From contig NZ_VFVY01000008.1 of the NCBI RefSeq assembly GCF_006442315.1, positions 213,446 through 277,445 on the forward strand: a stretch of DNA of 64,000 bases. The letters run 5' to 3'. The notes under the pieces are model-generated. The model was given only the letters and a program-made list of their open reading frames with translations. It did not search any database and was not told the DNA's origin. Origin of the DNA: Mesorhizobium sp. B2-3-4. Its GTDB lineage: Bacteria; Pseudomonadota; Alphaproteobacteria; Rhizobiales; Rhizobiaceae. Both the position numbers and the translations under genes were made by a program. Positions 52,155-63,956 of the stretch are shown in pieces (the first letter of the stretch is position 1; every line of letters begins with the position of its first letter).

Positions 52155-53025
52155 CCATCCGCCAGAGGCGCTGGGGCCGCTGCTGCGGGAGGCGCGGGCC
52201 AGGCTCATGGCAGCCGCCGTCGATGATCCCGCGTTGGATGCACGGCTGATCGTCGAACATTATTCCCGAACGACGCGCACTCAGGCCATTGCCAGCCCCG
52301 ACCTCAAGATCGACGAAAGCGCAATCGCCGCCATCGATGACGCCCTGAGACGGCGGGCCGGCGGCGAGCCGGTGCATCGCATCCTCGGTTATCGCGAATT
52401 CTATGGTTTGCGCCTGTCGCTGTCGCCGGAAACGCTGGAGCCGCGGCCGGACACCGAAACGCTGGTCGAGGCGATATTGCCCTTCGTCAAGGCGACGGTG
52501 GCGCGGGAAGGCGCGTGCCGCATCCTCGATCTCGGCACCGGCACAGGCGCCATCGCCCTGGCGCTGCTGAGCGTCGTGCCCGGCGCCACCGCCACCGGCG
52601 TCGACATCTCCGCCGGCGCGCTGGCGACGGCGGCCCGAAATGCCGGGCAATTGGGGCTTGGCGGCCGATTCACCACGGTTCAATCGGACTGGTTCGAAAA
52701 AGTTTCCGGCCGATACCATGTAATTGCCGCAAACCCCCCCTATATACCGTCACGAGACATTGGAAATCTGCAGGACGAAGTCCGCGATTTCGACCCGCGA
52801 CTTGCCCTCGATGGCGGTGCGGATGGGCTTGCCCCCTACAGGGTCATCGCCGCCGAGGCGGCAAGGTTTCTGGAAGCCGAAGGCAGGATTGCGGTCGAGA
52901 TCGGCCACACGCAACATGACGAGGTCGATGATATATTTCGCGCAGCCGGTTATGCGGCCGGCGAGATGTTCGGCGATCTTGGTGGAAACGACAGGGTTCT
53001 TGTTTTTCAACGGTCAACGCCTTGA
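52147..53025 (+). CDS. prmC: Release-factor glutamine methyltransferase
   Basis: The 292-aa product has an N-terminal helical domain ([17 protein letters not shown]) and a SAM-binding C-terminal domain with [16 protein letters not shown] and the NPPY motif ([13 protein letters not shown]). It methylates the glutamine of the GGQ motif in RF1 and RF2. The start overlaps the prfA stop, so the enzyme and its substrate are co-translated. Confidence 0.97.
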   Translation: MADHPPEALGPLLREARARLMAAAVDDPALDARLIVEHYSRTTRTQAIASPDLKIDESAIAAIDDALRRRAGGEPVHRILGYREFYGLRLSLSPETLEPRPDTETLVEAILPFVKATVAREGACRILDLGTGTGAIALALLSVVPGATATGVDISAGALATAARNAGQLGLGGRFTTVQSDWFEKVSGRYHVIAANPPYIPSRDIGNLQDEVRDFDPRLALDGGADGLAPYRVIAAEAARFLEAEGRIAVEIGHTQHDEVDDIFRAAGYAAGEMFGDLGGNDRVLVFQRSTP

Positions 53026-53327
53026 CGCAGTGCGAAAAAACCGCTTGGCAATACCGGGGAATGCGGCTAGGGTCGCCTAACCGGATGAGACGAAGCAGGC
53101 AGTGCTCTTAGCGATTCGGTTTCCTTGGAAATAGCTGCCTTCTTGCGCAAACGACGCCCATGCTTCGTGCGGGAATCGTCCGGCAAGTGATGTAACCGGA
53201 ACAGGATGGCACGTGGCGCCAACGCAATCGATGCGGGCGAACGCCGGTGAAGAAACGAAACGGCTGGCTGCATGAGCGCCTCCGTTCGTGAAGAGTTTTT
53301 CGAAAATTTCACTATGAAGAGAGTCTA
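53026..53327. other. Intergenic region before the DUF4167 gene, no gene seen
   Basis: This 302-base gap has no supported coding frame and no recognised RNA element. A RBS-like GAAGAGAG lies just before the DUF4167 ATG at 53328. The first 80 bases hold no clear terminator for prmC, so read-through into DUF4167 is possible, or the gap holds a separate promoter. Confidence 0.5.
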
Positions 53328-54254
53328 ATGAGGCCACAACAGCAGAACAGGCGCATGCGCGGTCGCAACAACAATGGCGGCGGCGGTGGCAATAACAATA
53401 ACAACAACAACCGCAAGGGGCCAAATCCCCTGACGCGCAACTACGAGAGCAACGGCCCGGATGTTAAAATCCGCGGATCGGCTCAGCAGATTGCCGAGAA
53501 ATACGCGACCTTGGCCCGCGATGCGCAAAGCTCCGGCGACCGGGTCATGGCGGAAAACTATCTCCAGCACGCCGAACATTATAATCGCATCATTGCCGCC
53601 GCGCAGGCGCAGATGCCGATCCAGAACGTCCAGCAGAACCGCGACGAGTTCGACGAGGACGGCGATGAGGATCGCGACGAGTTCGACAATGCCGGCAACA
53701 CCGGCAATGGCGGTTCCGATTCGCAGGTTCCCGTGGTCAACCATGGTGCGGGTCCGCAGCCGGTGATCGAGGGCATGCCGGCCGAGGTTGCGCTGAACCG
53801 GGAAAACGGCCGCGACAATGGCGGGCGCAACAATGGTGGCCGCGACAACAATGGCGGGCGCCATCGCGACCGCCGTCCCAATGGCGGTTATGGCCAGAAC
53901 GGCCAGCGCGACTATGCCGCGCCGGCCGAGCAGGGCGGTCAGCAGCAGCGCAACGAAGCCCAGGGACTGACGGAAGTCCAGGCCGAGACCGGTTCACCGG
54001 CCGAGACCGTTGCGGCAGCCGAGCCGGCGCCGCGCTTCGAGAATTTCTCGCCGGCAGGCCTGGCCGCGCAGGCCGAACTCAATGAGGCGGCTGCTGAAAA
54101 CGGCGCCGCCCGCCGGCCCCGGCGCCCGCGCCGGCCACGCAACAATGCTGATCAGGTCGAGGGCGGCAGCGACAATGGGGATGCCGCCGAGACGAACGCG
54201 GCTCCGGTCGAGAGCGGCAGCGCCGAACCCGTGATCGCCGACATCGACAACTGA
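53328..54254 (+). CDS. DUF4167 family protein, probably nucleic-acid binding
   Basis: The 308-aa product begins MRPQQQNRRMRGR followed by a run of Gly and Asn, then the conserved DUF4167 domain (GPNPLTRNYESNGPDVKIRG, then AQQIAEKYATLARDAQSSGDRVMAENYLQHAEHYNRII, about residues 31-90). The rest is disordered: acidic, Asn/Gly/Arg-rich, with Arg-Pro repeats near the C-terminus. The composition suggests RNA or ribosome binding. The gene is a conserved alphaproteobacterial neighbour of prfA-prmC and clpB; its function is unknown. Confidence 0.9.
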   Translation: MRPQQQNRRMRGRNNNGGGGGNNNNNNNRKGPNPLTRNYESNGPDVKIRGSAQQIAEKYATLARDAQSSGDRVMAENYLQHAEHYNRIIAAAQAQMPIQNVQQNRDEFDEDGDEDRDEFDNAGNTGNGGSDSQVPVVNHGAGPQPVIEGMPAEVALNRENGRDNGGRNNGGRDNNGGRHRDRRPNGGYGQNGQRDYAAPAEQGGQQQRNEAQGLTEVQAETGSPAETVAAAEPAPRFENFSPAGLAAQAELNEAAAENGAARRPRRPRRPRNNADQVEGGSDNGDAAETNAAPVESGSAEPVIADIDN

Positions 54255-54277
54255 TCGAACGGCACGGCAAGACATTG

Positions 54278-54309
54278 AACGGCGGGGAGAAATCTCCGCC
54301 GTTTTCGTT
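54278..54309 (+). terminator. Intrinsic terminator after the DUF4167 gene
   Basis: AACGGCGGGGA (54278-54288) pairs with TCTCCGCCGTT (54293-54303), one G-T pair, around a GAAA tetraloop, followed by TTCGTTT. It closes the prfA-prmC-DUF4167 unit before clpB. Confidence 0.88.
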
Positions 54310-54352
54310 TGGGCAGCGGTGGAATATTATGCATTCGCCGAGAGCGAGACGT

Positions 54353-54386
54353 CTTGAGGGGCCGGGGTCCATGCACCATATCTGCG
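54353..54386 (+). promoter_or_regulatory. Heat-shock (RpoH-type) promoter of clpB
   Basis: CTTGAG (54353-54358), 17 bases, then CCATAT (54376-54381) with CTGCG following, resembles the alphaproteobacterial RpoH pattern of CTTG and a CYTATNT-like box. clpB is a classic heat-shock gene. The start codon lies about 90 bases downstream. Confidence 0.55.
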
Positions 54387-54474
54387 TTGAACAGGATCCG
54401 GCTCGAACGGGCGGATCCGTCACCGCAATCTGATCCGGTGCCGCAAAGCGGGCCGGTGACGGAAGGAGACAGAT

Positions 54475-57081
<2,607 letters not shown>

Positions 57082-57085
57082 TTCC

Positions 57086-57119
57086 AAACGCCGCGCGTCC
57101 ACTCGACGTGCGGCGTTTT
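57086..57119 (+). terminator. Strong intrinsic terminator after clpB
   Basis: AAACGCCGC (57086-57094) pairs with GCGGCGTTT (57110-57118). The stem continues through a G-T pair and CGTC/GACG to a 5-base loop, about 14 bp in all. The 3' arm ends in the T-run TTTT. Confidence 0.9.
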
Positions 57120-57139
57120 CATGTGATGGGAGGGCGTTG

Positions 57140-57505
57140 GTGACGCTGGACGACTACAACGGCTTCTGCGCTTCGTTGCCCTCGACCACGCATGTCGTCC
57201 AGTGGGGCGGAGCCCATGTCTGGAAAGTCGGGGGCAAGGTGTTCGCGATCGGCGGCTGGGACAAGGGGCGGCAGCTCTTCGTCACCTTCAAATGTTCCGA
57301 TATCGCCTATGACGTGCTCGAGGAGCAGCCGGGGTTGCGCCCCGCGCCCTATCTTGCCTCGCGCGGCATGAAGTGGATCCAGCGTCAGACAAGCCAGAGC
57401 ATGGATGATGGCGCCTTGAAGGACTATTTGCGCGAGAGCCACCGCCTTGTCGCCCTGAAGCTGACCAAGCAGGTGCTGAGGGAATTGGGGTTTGGCGCAA
57501 GATAG
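57140..57505 (+). CDS. MmcQ/YjbR family DNA-binding protein
   Basis: The 121-aa product has the MmcQ/YjbR fold of a cytoplasmic, double-wing DNA-binding-like domain: YNGFCASLPSTTHVVQWGGAHVWKVGGKVFAI near the N-terminus, KCSDIAYDVLEEQPGLRPAPYLASRGMKWIQ in the middle, and LVALKLTKQVLREL at the end. The biological role is unknown. GGGAGG lies about 6 bases before GTG 57140, which is preferred over the TTG three bases earlier. Confidence 0.88.
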   Translation: MTLDDYNGFCASLPSTTHVVQWGGAHVWKVGGKVFAIGGWDKGRQLFVTFKCSDIAYDVLEEQPGLRPAPYLASRGMKWIQRQTSQSMDDGALKDYLRESHRLVALKLTKQVLRELGFGAR

Positions 57506-57655
57506 CTAATATTCGTCAAGGCGCCGGAAAACCGCCATCTTCATGCCCGGTTCATGTTGGAACCATATGGTGGGTAACTGGTTTGCTGGCGAAGGGGTTC
57601 GCCGAACCGCACAACGCCGGGCGGCGGCACATACGGACCGGAGAGTTTCGCCACC

Positions 57656-59182
57656 ATGCTGCGCATTATCTTCACCCTTTCAGCGCTGGTCGCGGGACTG
57701 GTGTGTTCCAACGCGTTGGCCGCGCCGACGCATGACGGTGCCGTCCAGACCGCCCGCGCGGCCGAGAAGGGTGACATTCTGCTCGCCCAGGACGGCAATC
57801 TCGATATCTACTACGATGCCAGGGGCAACCGCGTCATCGTTGATGCCGATACCGGCAAGGTGATCGCCATCCAGCCGCCACAGACGAGACTCGACCGGCG
57901 TGCGCTGCGTCGTGAAACGCGCATGCGCGAGCTTGGCCGCGCACCCGCCGATGACGATCGGTACTATCTAGACGACCCGGAAGACATGGCGCGGTTCCGC
58001 CGCAGGCAGATGCAGGACGAAGGCCGCACGATCGCGCCGCCACCGGCCGAGGAATATGATCCCTATGGCGACAATTCGGTCGAAGCCTATCCGCCGGCGC
58101 CACAGGACGACGGCACCTACGACGACAATTACCCCGATGCGCCGCGGCCGACAAAGCCGGGCACCATCAAGCGCCAGCCGCTGAACGAAGCTTCGATAGA
58201 CCCGGCCCAGCCTGCTACCCCGACCATCCAGACGGCACCTGACGATCAGGCGGCGCTGCCGCCGAAGGCCGGCGGCAAGACGTCGGTCGATCCGTCGCTC
58301 TCGCTCGGCGCACGCCAGGATGTGGCGGCGCTGCAGGTGCTGCTCGACCGGGGCGGCGCTTCGCCCGGCGTCATCGACGGGCGCTTCGGCTCCAATGTCG
58401 ACAAGGCGATCGCCGCCTATAATGAGATCACCGGCAGCAATCTGAAGTCGACCGACGCGGTCGGCATCCAGGCGGCCCTTGCGCAATCCGGTGGCGATGC
58501 CTTCGCCAATTACACCATCACGGCGGAGGATGCGGCCGGCCCCTATGTTGCCTCGGTTCCGGAAGACTACAGCCAGAAGGCGCAGCTCAACTGCATGTGC
58601 TACACCTCCGTCACCGAGGCGCTGGCGGAGCGCTTCCACATGGACGAGAACTATCTGAAGTCGATCAACAAGGATCTCGACTTCAACCGCCCCGGCACGA
58701 TCATCAAGGTCGCCAATTTCGGCAAGCTGGTGTCAACGCCCGTCGCGCGCATCGTTGCCGACAAGACCAAGAAAGAAGTGTACGCCTACGATGCGGGTGG
58801 CAAACTGGTCGCGGCCTATCCCGCCACCATCGGCTCGGCCGATACGCCGTCGCCCACCGGCATCCACGCAGTGTCGCGCATCGCGCTCGATCCAAACTAC
58901 ACCTACAACCCGAACATCAATTTCAAGCAGGGCCAGAACGACAAGATCCTGACCATTCCGCCAGGCCCCAACGGACCTGTCGGGTCGGTCTGGATTGCCC
59001 TGGACAAGCCGACCTATGGCATCCACGGAACGCCCGAACCATCGAAGATCGGCAAGACCGAAAGCCATGGCTGTGTGCGCCTGACCAACTGGGACGCGCG
59101 CGAACTCGCCAAGCTCGTATCGCCGGGGGTTACCGTGGAGTTTGTCGGCGGACCGTCAGCCGATGACGTTGCGCAGCAATGA
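57656..59182 (+). CDS. L,D-transpeptidase with peptidoglycan-binding domain
   Basis: The 508-aa product has a signal peptide (MLRIIFTLSALVAGLVCSNALAAP), a low-complexity acidic and Pro-rich region (about 60-210), a peptidoglycan-binding domain (about 215-275, LSLGARQDVAALQVLLDRGGASPGVIDGRFG), and a C-terminal YkuD catalytic domain with the active site YGIHGTPEPSKIG and TESHGCVRLTNWD (Cys473). It forms 3-3 cross-links in the cell wall or attaches outer-membrane proteins. GGAGAG lies 11 bases before the ATG. Its last 27 bases overlap the convergent TMEM175-family gene. Confidence 0.92.
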   Translation: MLRIIFTLSALVAGLVCSNALAAPTHDGAVQTARAAEKGDILLAQDGNLDIYYDARGNRVIVDADTGKVIAIQPPQTRLDRRALRRETRMRELGRAPADDDRYYLDDPEDMARFRRRQMQDEGRTIAPPPAEEYDPYGDNSVEAYPPAPQDDGTYDDNYPDAPRPTKPGTIKRQPLNEASIDPAQPATPTIQTAPDDQAALPPKAGGKTSVDPSLSLGARQDVAALQVLLDRGGASPGVIDGRFGSNVDKAIAAYNEITGSNLKSTDAVGIQAALAQSGGDAFANYTITAEDAAGPYVASVPEDYSQKAQLNCMCYTSVTEALAERFHMDENYLKSINKDLDFNRPGTIIKVANFGKLVSTPVARIVADKTKKEVYAYDAGGKLVAAYPATIGSADTPSPTGIHAVSRIALDPNYTYNPNINFKQGQNDKILTIPPGPNGPVGSVWIALDKPTYGIHGTPEPSKIGKTESHGCVRLTNWDARELAKLVSPGVTVEFVGGPSADDVAQQ

Positions 59183-59788
59183 GCCGCGCAGCGCAGCGGC
59201 ATAGATCAGCTGCACGACCAGAATGAAGCCAACGCCGAGCAACGGATTGACCAGGCAGAGCGCGGCGCCGATCGCCCACAGAATCTGCGCCTTGACGATG
59301 CGCAGATAGACGGTGCGTTTCGTTTGAGCGTCGACATCCTCCGCGACAAACCCGCTTTTGTCCGCATAACGCCAGCTGGCGAACAGGGTGATGCCGAGCA
59401 TCAAGAGGTTGAGCCAGTAAGCCAGCACCGCGGTCCTGAACTCGAGGAAGTCGGCCAGAAGGTCGGTTGAGAACGGCAGGAGCGCGATGAAGGCGAGGAA
59501 GCACAGGTTCAGCGTGGCCAGCCGTCTGTCGGATCTGGCAATCAGACCATGCTGCGCCTGCTGGCCGAACCAGAAGATTGTCAGGGTCAGGAAGCTCAAG
59601 GCATAGGTGAGGAAGCGCGGCGCCAGCGCCGCGATGGCGGCAAGCAGATCGTGTTCGGAATGGATCGCCTCATGCGCCGGTACCCTGATCTCGAGGACGA
59701 TCAGCGTGAGTGCTATGGCGAACACGCCATCGGTGATGCCAACAATTCGTCCACGCCCTTCGACCGATGCCTCGAGCGGACGTTTCAT
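59156..59788 (-). CDS. TMEM175-family (DUF1211) potassium channel-like protein
   Basis: The 210-aa product begins MKRPLEASVEGRGRIVGITDGVFAIALTLIVLEI, containing the characteristic first-helix filter pattern of TMEM175 channels (FSD-like; here ITDGVFAIALTL). Six membrane segments follow, with AALAPRFLTYALSFLTLTIFWFGQQ. Bacterial members form leaky tetrameric potassium channels. GGGAGGGAG lies 7 bases before ATG 59788. Its 3' end overlaps that of the L,D-transpeptidase gene by 27 bases on the opposite strand. Confidence 0.87.
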   Translation of the reverse strand: MKRPLEASVEGRGRIVGITDGVFAIALTLIVLEIRVPAHEAIHSEHDLLAAIAALAPRFLTYALSFLTLTIFWFGQQAQHGLIARSDRRLATLNLCFLAFIALLPFSTDLLADFLEFRTAVLAYWLNLLMLGITLFASWRYADKSGFVAEDVDAQTKRTVYLRIVKAQILWAIGAALCLVNPLLGVGFILVVQLIYAAALRGSLLRNVIG

Positions 59789-59942
59789 CGTTTCTCCCTC
59801 CCCTTGGGTTTGTGGGGAAAACCTATCATGAACACCGCGGTTTGCATCCGGCCGATGCGATTCCTGGCCATGTGGCTGGTTTCAAGGACAGTGAGCCTCT
59901 GGCCGGTTGTTGCCGCCGCGCCGGCGGTCTAATCAAGGTGGC

Positions 59943-61502
59943 ATGCATTCATCCAATGAAGCCGCCGCCGTTCCGCTGACCGCTTCGGTCGCGAACGGCA
60001 CGTTCTGTCCGCAATCGCAGCGGCGCTATGTGTTGATCGCGGCGATCCTGGCCTCCGCGCTTGGCTTCATCGACGGGTCGATCCTGGCCATCGCCATGCC
60101 GGCGATCCGCGTCGATCTCGGCGCCAGCCTCGCCGAGGCGCAATGGATATCCAATGCCTATGCGCTGACGCTGTCGGCGCTCATCCTCGCCGGGGGCGCG
60201 GCCGGCGATCGGTTCGGGCTGCGCCGCGCCTTCGTGGCCGGTATCGCGCTGTTCGTCGTGACCTCGCTTGCCTGTGCTCTGGCGCCGAACGCTGTCGTGC
60301 TGATCGCGTTTCGCGCCCTTCAGGGAATCGGTGCGGCGATCATGGTGCCGGGCAGTCTTGCCATCATCGCCAAGGCCTATCCAAAGAAAGAGCGCGGCAA
60401 GGCGATCGGCATCTGGGCGGCGGCCTCGGCACTGACCACGGCGCTCGGCCCCGTGCTCGGCGGCCTGGTGCTGTCGGCGTTCGGCGATGGTATCTGGCGG
60501 GCGATCTTTGCCGTCAACCTGCCGCTCGGCCTGATCTCGATCTACCTGCTGCTCGCCAAGATCCCTGCCGATGCGCCGACGGAAAAACGCAGCCTCGACC
60601 TTGGCGGTGGAGCGCTTGCGACACTGGCCTTCGGCGCGCTTGCCTATGGACTGACTTCAATGAGCGCCAGTGGCGGAGGCCGTATGGCCGGTCCAAGCAT
60701 CGCCGCCGGCGCGGTGCTGCTTGTCGTCTTCATTCTTTTCGAGCGGCGGCATCGCGAGCCGATGATCGACCTCAGCCTGTTTCGCATCGGTGCCTTCGCC
60801 GGCGCCAATGCCGCGACTTTCTTCCTTTATTTCGCGCTCTCGGCCAATCTCTTCTATCTGCCGATGCTGCTGATCGCCGGCTGGGGTCTGAGCACGGCCG
60901 AAGTCGGCTTCATCTTCCTGCCGCTGTCGGCATCGATCGCGCTTCTGTCGGGACCCGTGGGCAAGCTGTCGGACCGGATCGGGCCGCGTTTTCCCATTGC
61001 CTGCGGCAGCCTGATCGTGGCGGTTGCCTTCGCCGGGCTTGCCTTGCTCGCCCATGCCGGCTTTCACCATTTCTGGACCGGCACCTTTCCCTTGATGGCA
61101 GTGATGGGGCTCGGCATGGCGCTGGTCGTGTCGCCATTGTCGACCGCGATCATGACGGCGGTGGACGACAAGGATACCGGGGCTGCTTCCGGCATCAACA
61201 ACGCCATCTCACGCATCGGCGGCCTGATCGCGGTGGCGGCGATGGGATCGCTCGCTGCCTGGATCTATGCCAATGCACTGGACGGGACTGCGAGTTCAGG
61301 CGTTCCCGGCTTCGGCGAACCGCCGCCAACCGGACTTTCGCAGGCTCTCGATGCGGCAAGGATCGCCGCCAGCGACGCCGCTTTTGCCGCCGTTTCCTCG
61401 GTGACGGCGCTGCTCTGCCTGCTTTCGGCGGTCATTGCCTGGATGACGATTTCGGGCGAGGCGCTGCCGTGGTCGCGAAATGCCGGACCTCGGCAAGACT
61501 GA
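59943..61502 (+). CDS. MFS exporter, DHA2-like (14 TM)
   Basis: The 519-aa product has 14 predicted helices and DHA2 features: GFIDGSILAIAMPAIRVDLG (motif in TM1), WISNAYALTLSALILAGGAAGDRFGLRRAF (motif A), and RALQGIGAAIMVPGSLAII (motif B/C). It is a proton-driven multidrug exporter of unknown substrate. ATG at 59943 follows AAGGTGG; an upstream TTG frame is not needed. The stop codon lies in a degenerate 16-base repeat. Confidence 0.93.
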   Translation: MHSSNEAAAVPLTASVANGTFCPQSQRRYVLIAAILASALGFIDGSILAIAMPAIRVDLGASLAEAQWISNAYALTLSALILAGGAAGDRFGLRRAFVAGIALFVVTSLACALAPNAVVLIAFRALQGIGAAIMVPGSLAIIAKAYPKKERGKAIGIWAAASALTTALGPVLGGLVLSAFGDGIWRAIFAVNLPLGLISIYLLLAKIPADAPTEKRSLDLGGGALATLAFGALAYGLTSMSASGGGRMAGPSIAAGAVLLVVFILFERRHREPMIDLSLFRIGAFAGANAATFFLYFALSANLFYLPMLLIAGWGLSTAEVGFIFLPLSASIALLSGPVGKLSDRIGPRFPIACGSLIVAVAFAGLALLAHAGFHHFWTGTFPLMAVMGLGMALVVSPLSTAIMTAVDDKDTGAASGINNAISRIGGLIAVAAMGSLAAWIYANALDGTASSGVPGFGEPPPTGLSQALDAARIAASDAAFAAVSSVTALLCLLSAVIAWMTISGEALPWSRNAGPRQD

Positions 61503-61555
61503 GACCCGGCAAGACTGGGGACCTGGCAAGACTGGGAATCGGCAAGGCTGGCACG
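61491..61555. repeat. Degenerate tandem repeat of about 16 bp at the 3' end of the MFS gene
   Basis: Four copies starting CGGCAAGACTG occur at about 61491, 61507, 61524 and 61540 (three to five changes between them). The MFS stop (TGA) is in the first copy. They fill the 58-base gap to the convergent M23 gene. Confidence 0.75.
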
Positions 61556-61560
61556 AAGAC

Positions 61561-63603
61561 TCAACCTTCGATCTTGGCGCTGGCGACCTTCAGTGAATTT
61601 CCGTCTTCCTGCTTCAACAGATCGTCGATGCGTTCGCGCTCGCGCTTGAAGGCGACGAGATCGTCGCCCTTCAGCACCTTGCCGACCGGCAGGCGCACGC
61701 GCATCGGATCCACCTTGGTGCCGTTGACGATCAGCTCGTAGTGCAAATGCGGGCCGGTGGCGAGGCCGGTCTGGCCGAGATAGCCGATCGTCTGGCCTTG
61801 GCGCACGCGCATGCCAGGCTCGATGCCTTTGGCAAAGGCGCTCTGGTGATTGTACGAGGTCTCGTAGCCATTGGCATGTCGGATGATGATCTGCTTGCCA
61901 TAGCCGCCGGCCCAGCCGACTTTCTCGATGACGCCGTTGCCGGCGGCAATGATCGGCGTGCCGATCGGGGCCGCCCAGTCGACGCCGGTGTGCATGCGGA
62001 CATAGCCGAGGATCGGGTGCTTGCGGGCGCCGAAACCGGAGCGGAATTTTCCGGCCGGCAGCGGATTGCGCAGCAGGAATTGTTCGGCGCTCGAGCCGTC
62101 CTCGTCGAAATAGTCGGTGCTGCCGTCCTGCATCTGGAAGCGATAGAAATTGCGCGTCGTGCCGCCGAAGGTCGCCGAGACATAGAGAAGTTCGGAACTG
62201 TCCGAGGTCTGGTCGTCGCCGTCGGGCTGCGAGAACAGCACTTCGAGACGGTCGGAAGGATTTAGACGGGACTGGAAATCGACATCGGATGCCAGGAGCT
62301 TGATCAGCCGCTGGGTCATCGCCTTGGACATGCCGTAGGAATAGGCGGCACGATAGATGCCGTCATAGACGTTGGGCAGGTTGCCGCGCACCACCACCGG
62401 CGCCGACGAATCGTCGAAGGCTGTCAGAAGTTCGGGATTGGGCTCCGGCTCCTGCGCCGGCACATACTGGCCGCGATCGTCGAGCGCGATGGTGACGATG
62501 TGCGTGGTCTTGTCGTAGACGCTGGTGCGCACGACCTTGGCGGCGTCGCCATGAACCTCGAGACCGACACGCAGCACGGTTCCGGCCTTGAGCGCCGGGG
62601 CATTCAGCAGCTTGGCGATCGCTTCGGCCATGCCCGTGGCGTCGTCGCCCGTATAGCCCGAATCGGCAAAGGCCTCCGATATGTCGAGATCCTTGGTGAA
62701 GGGGATGATTTCCTCGGCGAAAGCCGGTGCCTGGTCGTCCGCGTTGGCACGCGCCGACACGGAGACGTTTTCCGGCACGATCTTCACATCGTAGGAGCCG
62801 GCCATGCTCTCGGCAAAGGCTTCACCGAATCGCTGCGGGTCGACATAGTGAAGCGACGCTACCTGGACGGCACCGTCGCTGAGGTCGGTGCCGGCTTCGC
62901 GCACCACCTTTTCCACCTCGTCGGCGGAGAGGTCGCTCTTCTCGTCGAACGAAGCCGTCTCGATCGGGAAATCGACGGTCTTCAAGCTCATTTCGCTCTC
63001 GACCTTGGCGCCGTAGATCTGGCCGGAAGCGGCAGAGGCGGCTGCCGGCTGTGCGGAAGCGTCGTCGCTGTCGTCGCCGAACACCTGCATCGGGTCGAAG
63101 GGCGGATAGGCGCGGTTGGTGGTATGGCCGGCGGCGAGCGCCATCTTGATCTGCACGAAAGGCATGGTGTGGATGACGTCGCGGTCACCGACCTTGGTGA
63201 CCATCGACACTTCCATGCGGCGCCGGTCCTTGGCCTTGGCGATCTGGCGCGGAGCCACCAGCCTGGTGGTCTTGGCGACTTCGCCGGAATCACCATTGCT
63301 GGCAAGGCCGATCAGCTCGGCGATTTCGGGTGGTGTCGCCAGTTGCTGGCGTCCGTCAAGCGCGGCAAACAGCGCGACGCCCATCAGAACGCTCGAGGTC
63401 ACGCCTGTCAGAAAGGTTCCCGACAACCAACGTGCAGAGACCTCGCGCCTATCGGGGGGGCCGCTGCGGCCGTCCGCGATAAGCGGCGGCTCGTTGCCGA
63501 GTTCGGCTATGACATCTTCCGTGTCTGGCATCCAGAAAGGCTGCTTCTTCCCCGGGCGGAACGGCTTGTCGCTTTTGTTGTGGCCATGACATTTGCCTGT
63601 CAC
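61561..63603 (-). CDS. M23-family peptidoglycan hydrolase (LytM-type) with N-terminal membrane anchor
   Basis: The 680-aa product has a cytoplasmic N-terminus, one membrane helix (about 60-84), a long periplasmic region with two regulatory-like domains, and a C-terminal lysostaphin-type domain with the zinc ligands in GFGARKHPILGYVRMHTGVDW (H and HxxxD) and HLHYE. It cuts peptide cross-links in the wall, probably in growth or division. The start is GTG at 63603 with no clear ribosome binding site; ATG at 63531 is an alternative. Confidence 0.9.
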   Translation of the reverse strand: MTGKCHGHNKSDKPFRPGKKQPFWMPDTEDVIAELGNEPPLIADGRSGPPDRREVSARWLSGTFLTGVTSSVLMGVALFAALDGRQQLATPPEIAELIGLASNGDSGEVAKTTRLVAPRQIAKAKDRRRMEVSMVTKVGDRDVIHTMPFVQIKMALAAGHTTNRAYPPFDPMQVFGDDSDDASAQPAAASAASGQIYGAKVESEMSLKTVDFPIETASFDEKSDLSADEVEKVVREAGTDLSDGAVQVASLHYVDPQRFGEAFAESMAGSYDVKIVPENVSVSARANADDQAPAFAEEIIPFTKDLDISEAFADSGYTGDDATGMAEAIAKLLNAPALKAGTVLRVGLEVHGDAAKVVRTSVYDKTTHIVTIALDDRGQYVPAQEPEPNPELLTAFDDSSAPVVVRGNLPNVYDGIYRAAYSYGMSKAMTQRLIKLLASDVDFQSRLNPSDRLEVLFSQPDGDDQTSDSSELLYVSATFGGTTRNFYRFQMQDGSTDYFDEDGSSAEQFLLRNPLPAGKFRSGFGARKHPILGYVRMHTGVDWAAPIGTPIIAAGNGVIEKVGWAGGYGKQIIIRHANGYETSYNHQSAFAKGIEPGMRVRQGQTIGYLGQTGLATGPHLHYELIVNGTKVDPMRVRLPVGKVLKGDDLVAFKRERERIDDLLKQEDGNSLKVASAKIEG

Positions 63604-63926
63604 GGCAGGTTAAGTCAACGAAGCCTCTGGCCCCGGTCGAATTCCCCACATGCACTTCTCTTATAGAGCGCCGCGAAAAGCAGGTTGCGAGCCTTCGTCT
63701 AAAAGGCCTGTGACGCGTTCCGTCACGAGGCTCTTAAAGAGGCTGGTGCGTGGCAGTGCCTGGCGCCTCTGTTGTTGGCCTTGGTGTCGTCCGGCAATGC
63801 GGCGGCAATAGGGCTCCTTCATGGCCTGCCTCTCGCATATCCCCTGTTCCCCTGGGGCAGCCGGCTATCGACGGAGCGCGCCCGAAATTTCTGTCGCAAA
63901 AAGTTCAAAAACTTTGCGATGGTGTG
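63604..63926. other. Intergenic region upstream of the M23 gene and terminal promoter
   Basis: This stretch of over 300 bases contains a hairpin around GTGACG-CGTTC-CGTCAC (63705-63732), extended with one bulge to about 11 bp. A near-perfect dyad of TCGCAAA...AAGTT/AACTT-TGCGA (about 63894-63919) may act as an UP-like element or terminator. No gene was seen. An A/T-rich block near 63655-63665 could supply the M23 promoter. Confidence 0.5.
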
Positions 63927-63956
63927 TTGACAGTTTGCGGAGGCGGCGACTATATA
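63927..63956 (+). promoter_or_regulatory. Strong promoter, probably of the rRNA operon just beyond the window
   Basis: Consensus TTGACA (63927-63932) and TATATA (63951-63956) are separated by 18 bases, or 17 if the -10 is read as CTATAT. An A-rich dyad lies just upstream. The bases after it (CACGAACGAGGGCGGTGCG and the following GC-rich run) resemble, from memory, the leader of rhizobial 16S rRNA operons; no rRNA sequence falls in the window. Confidence 0.65.
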
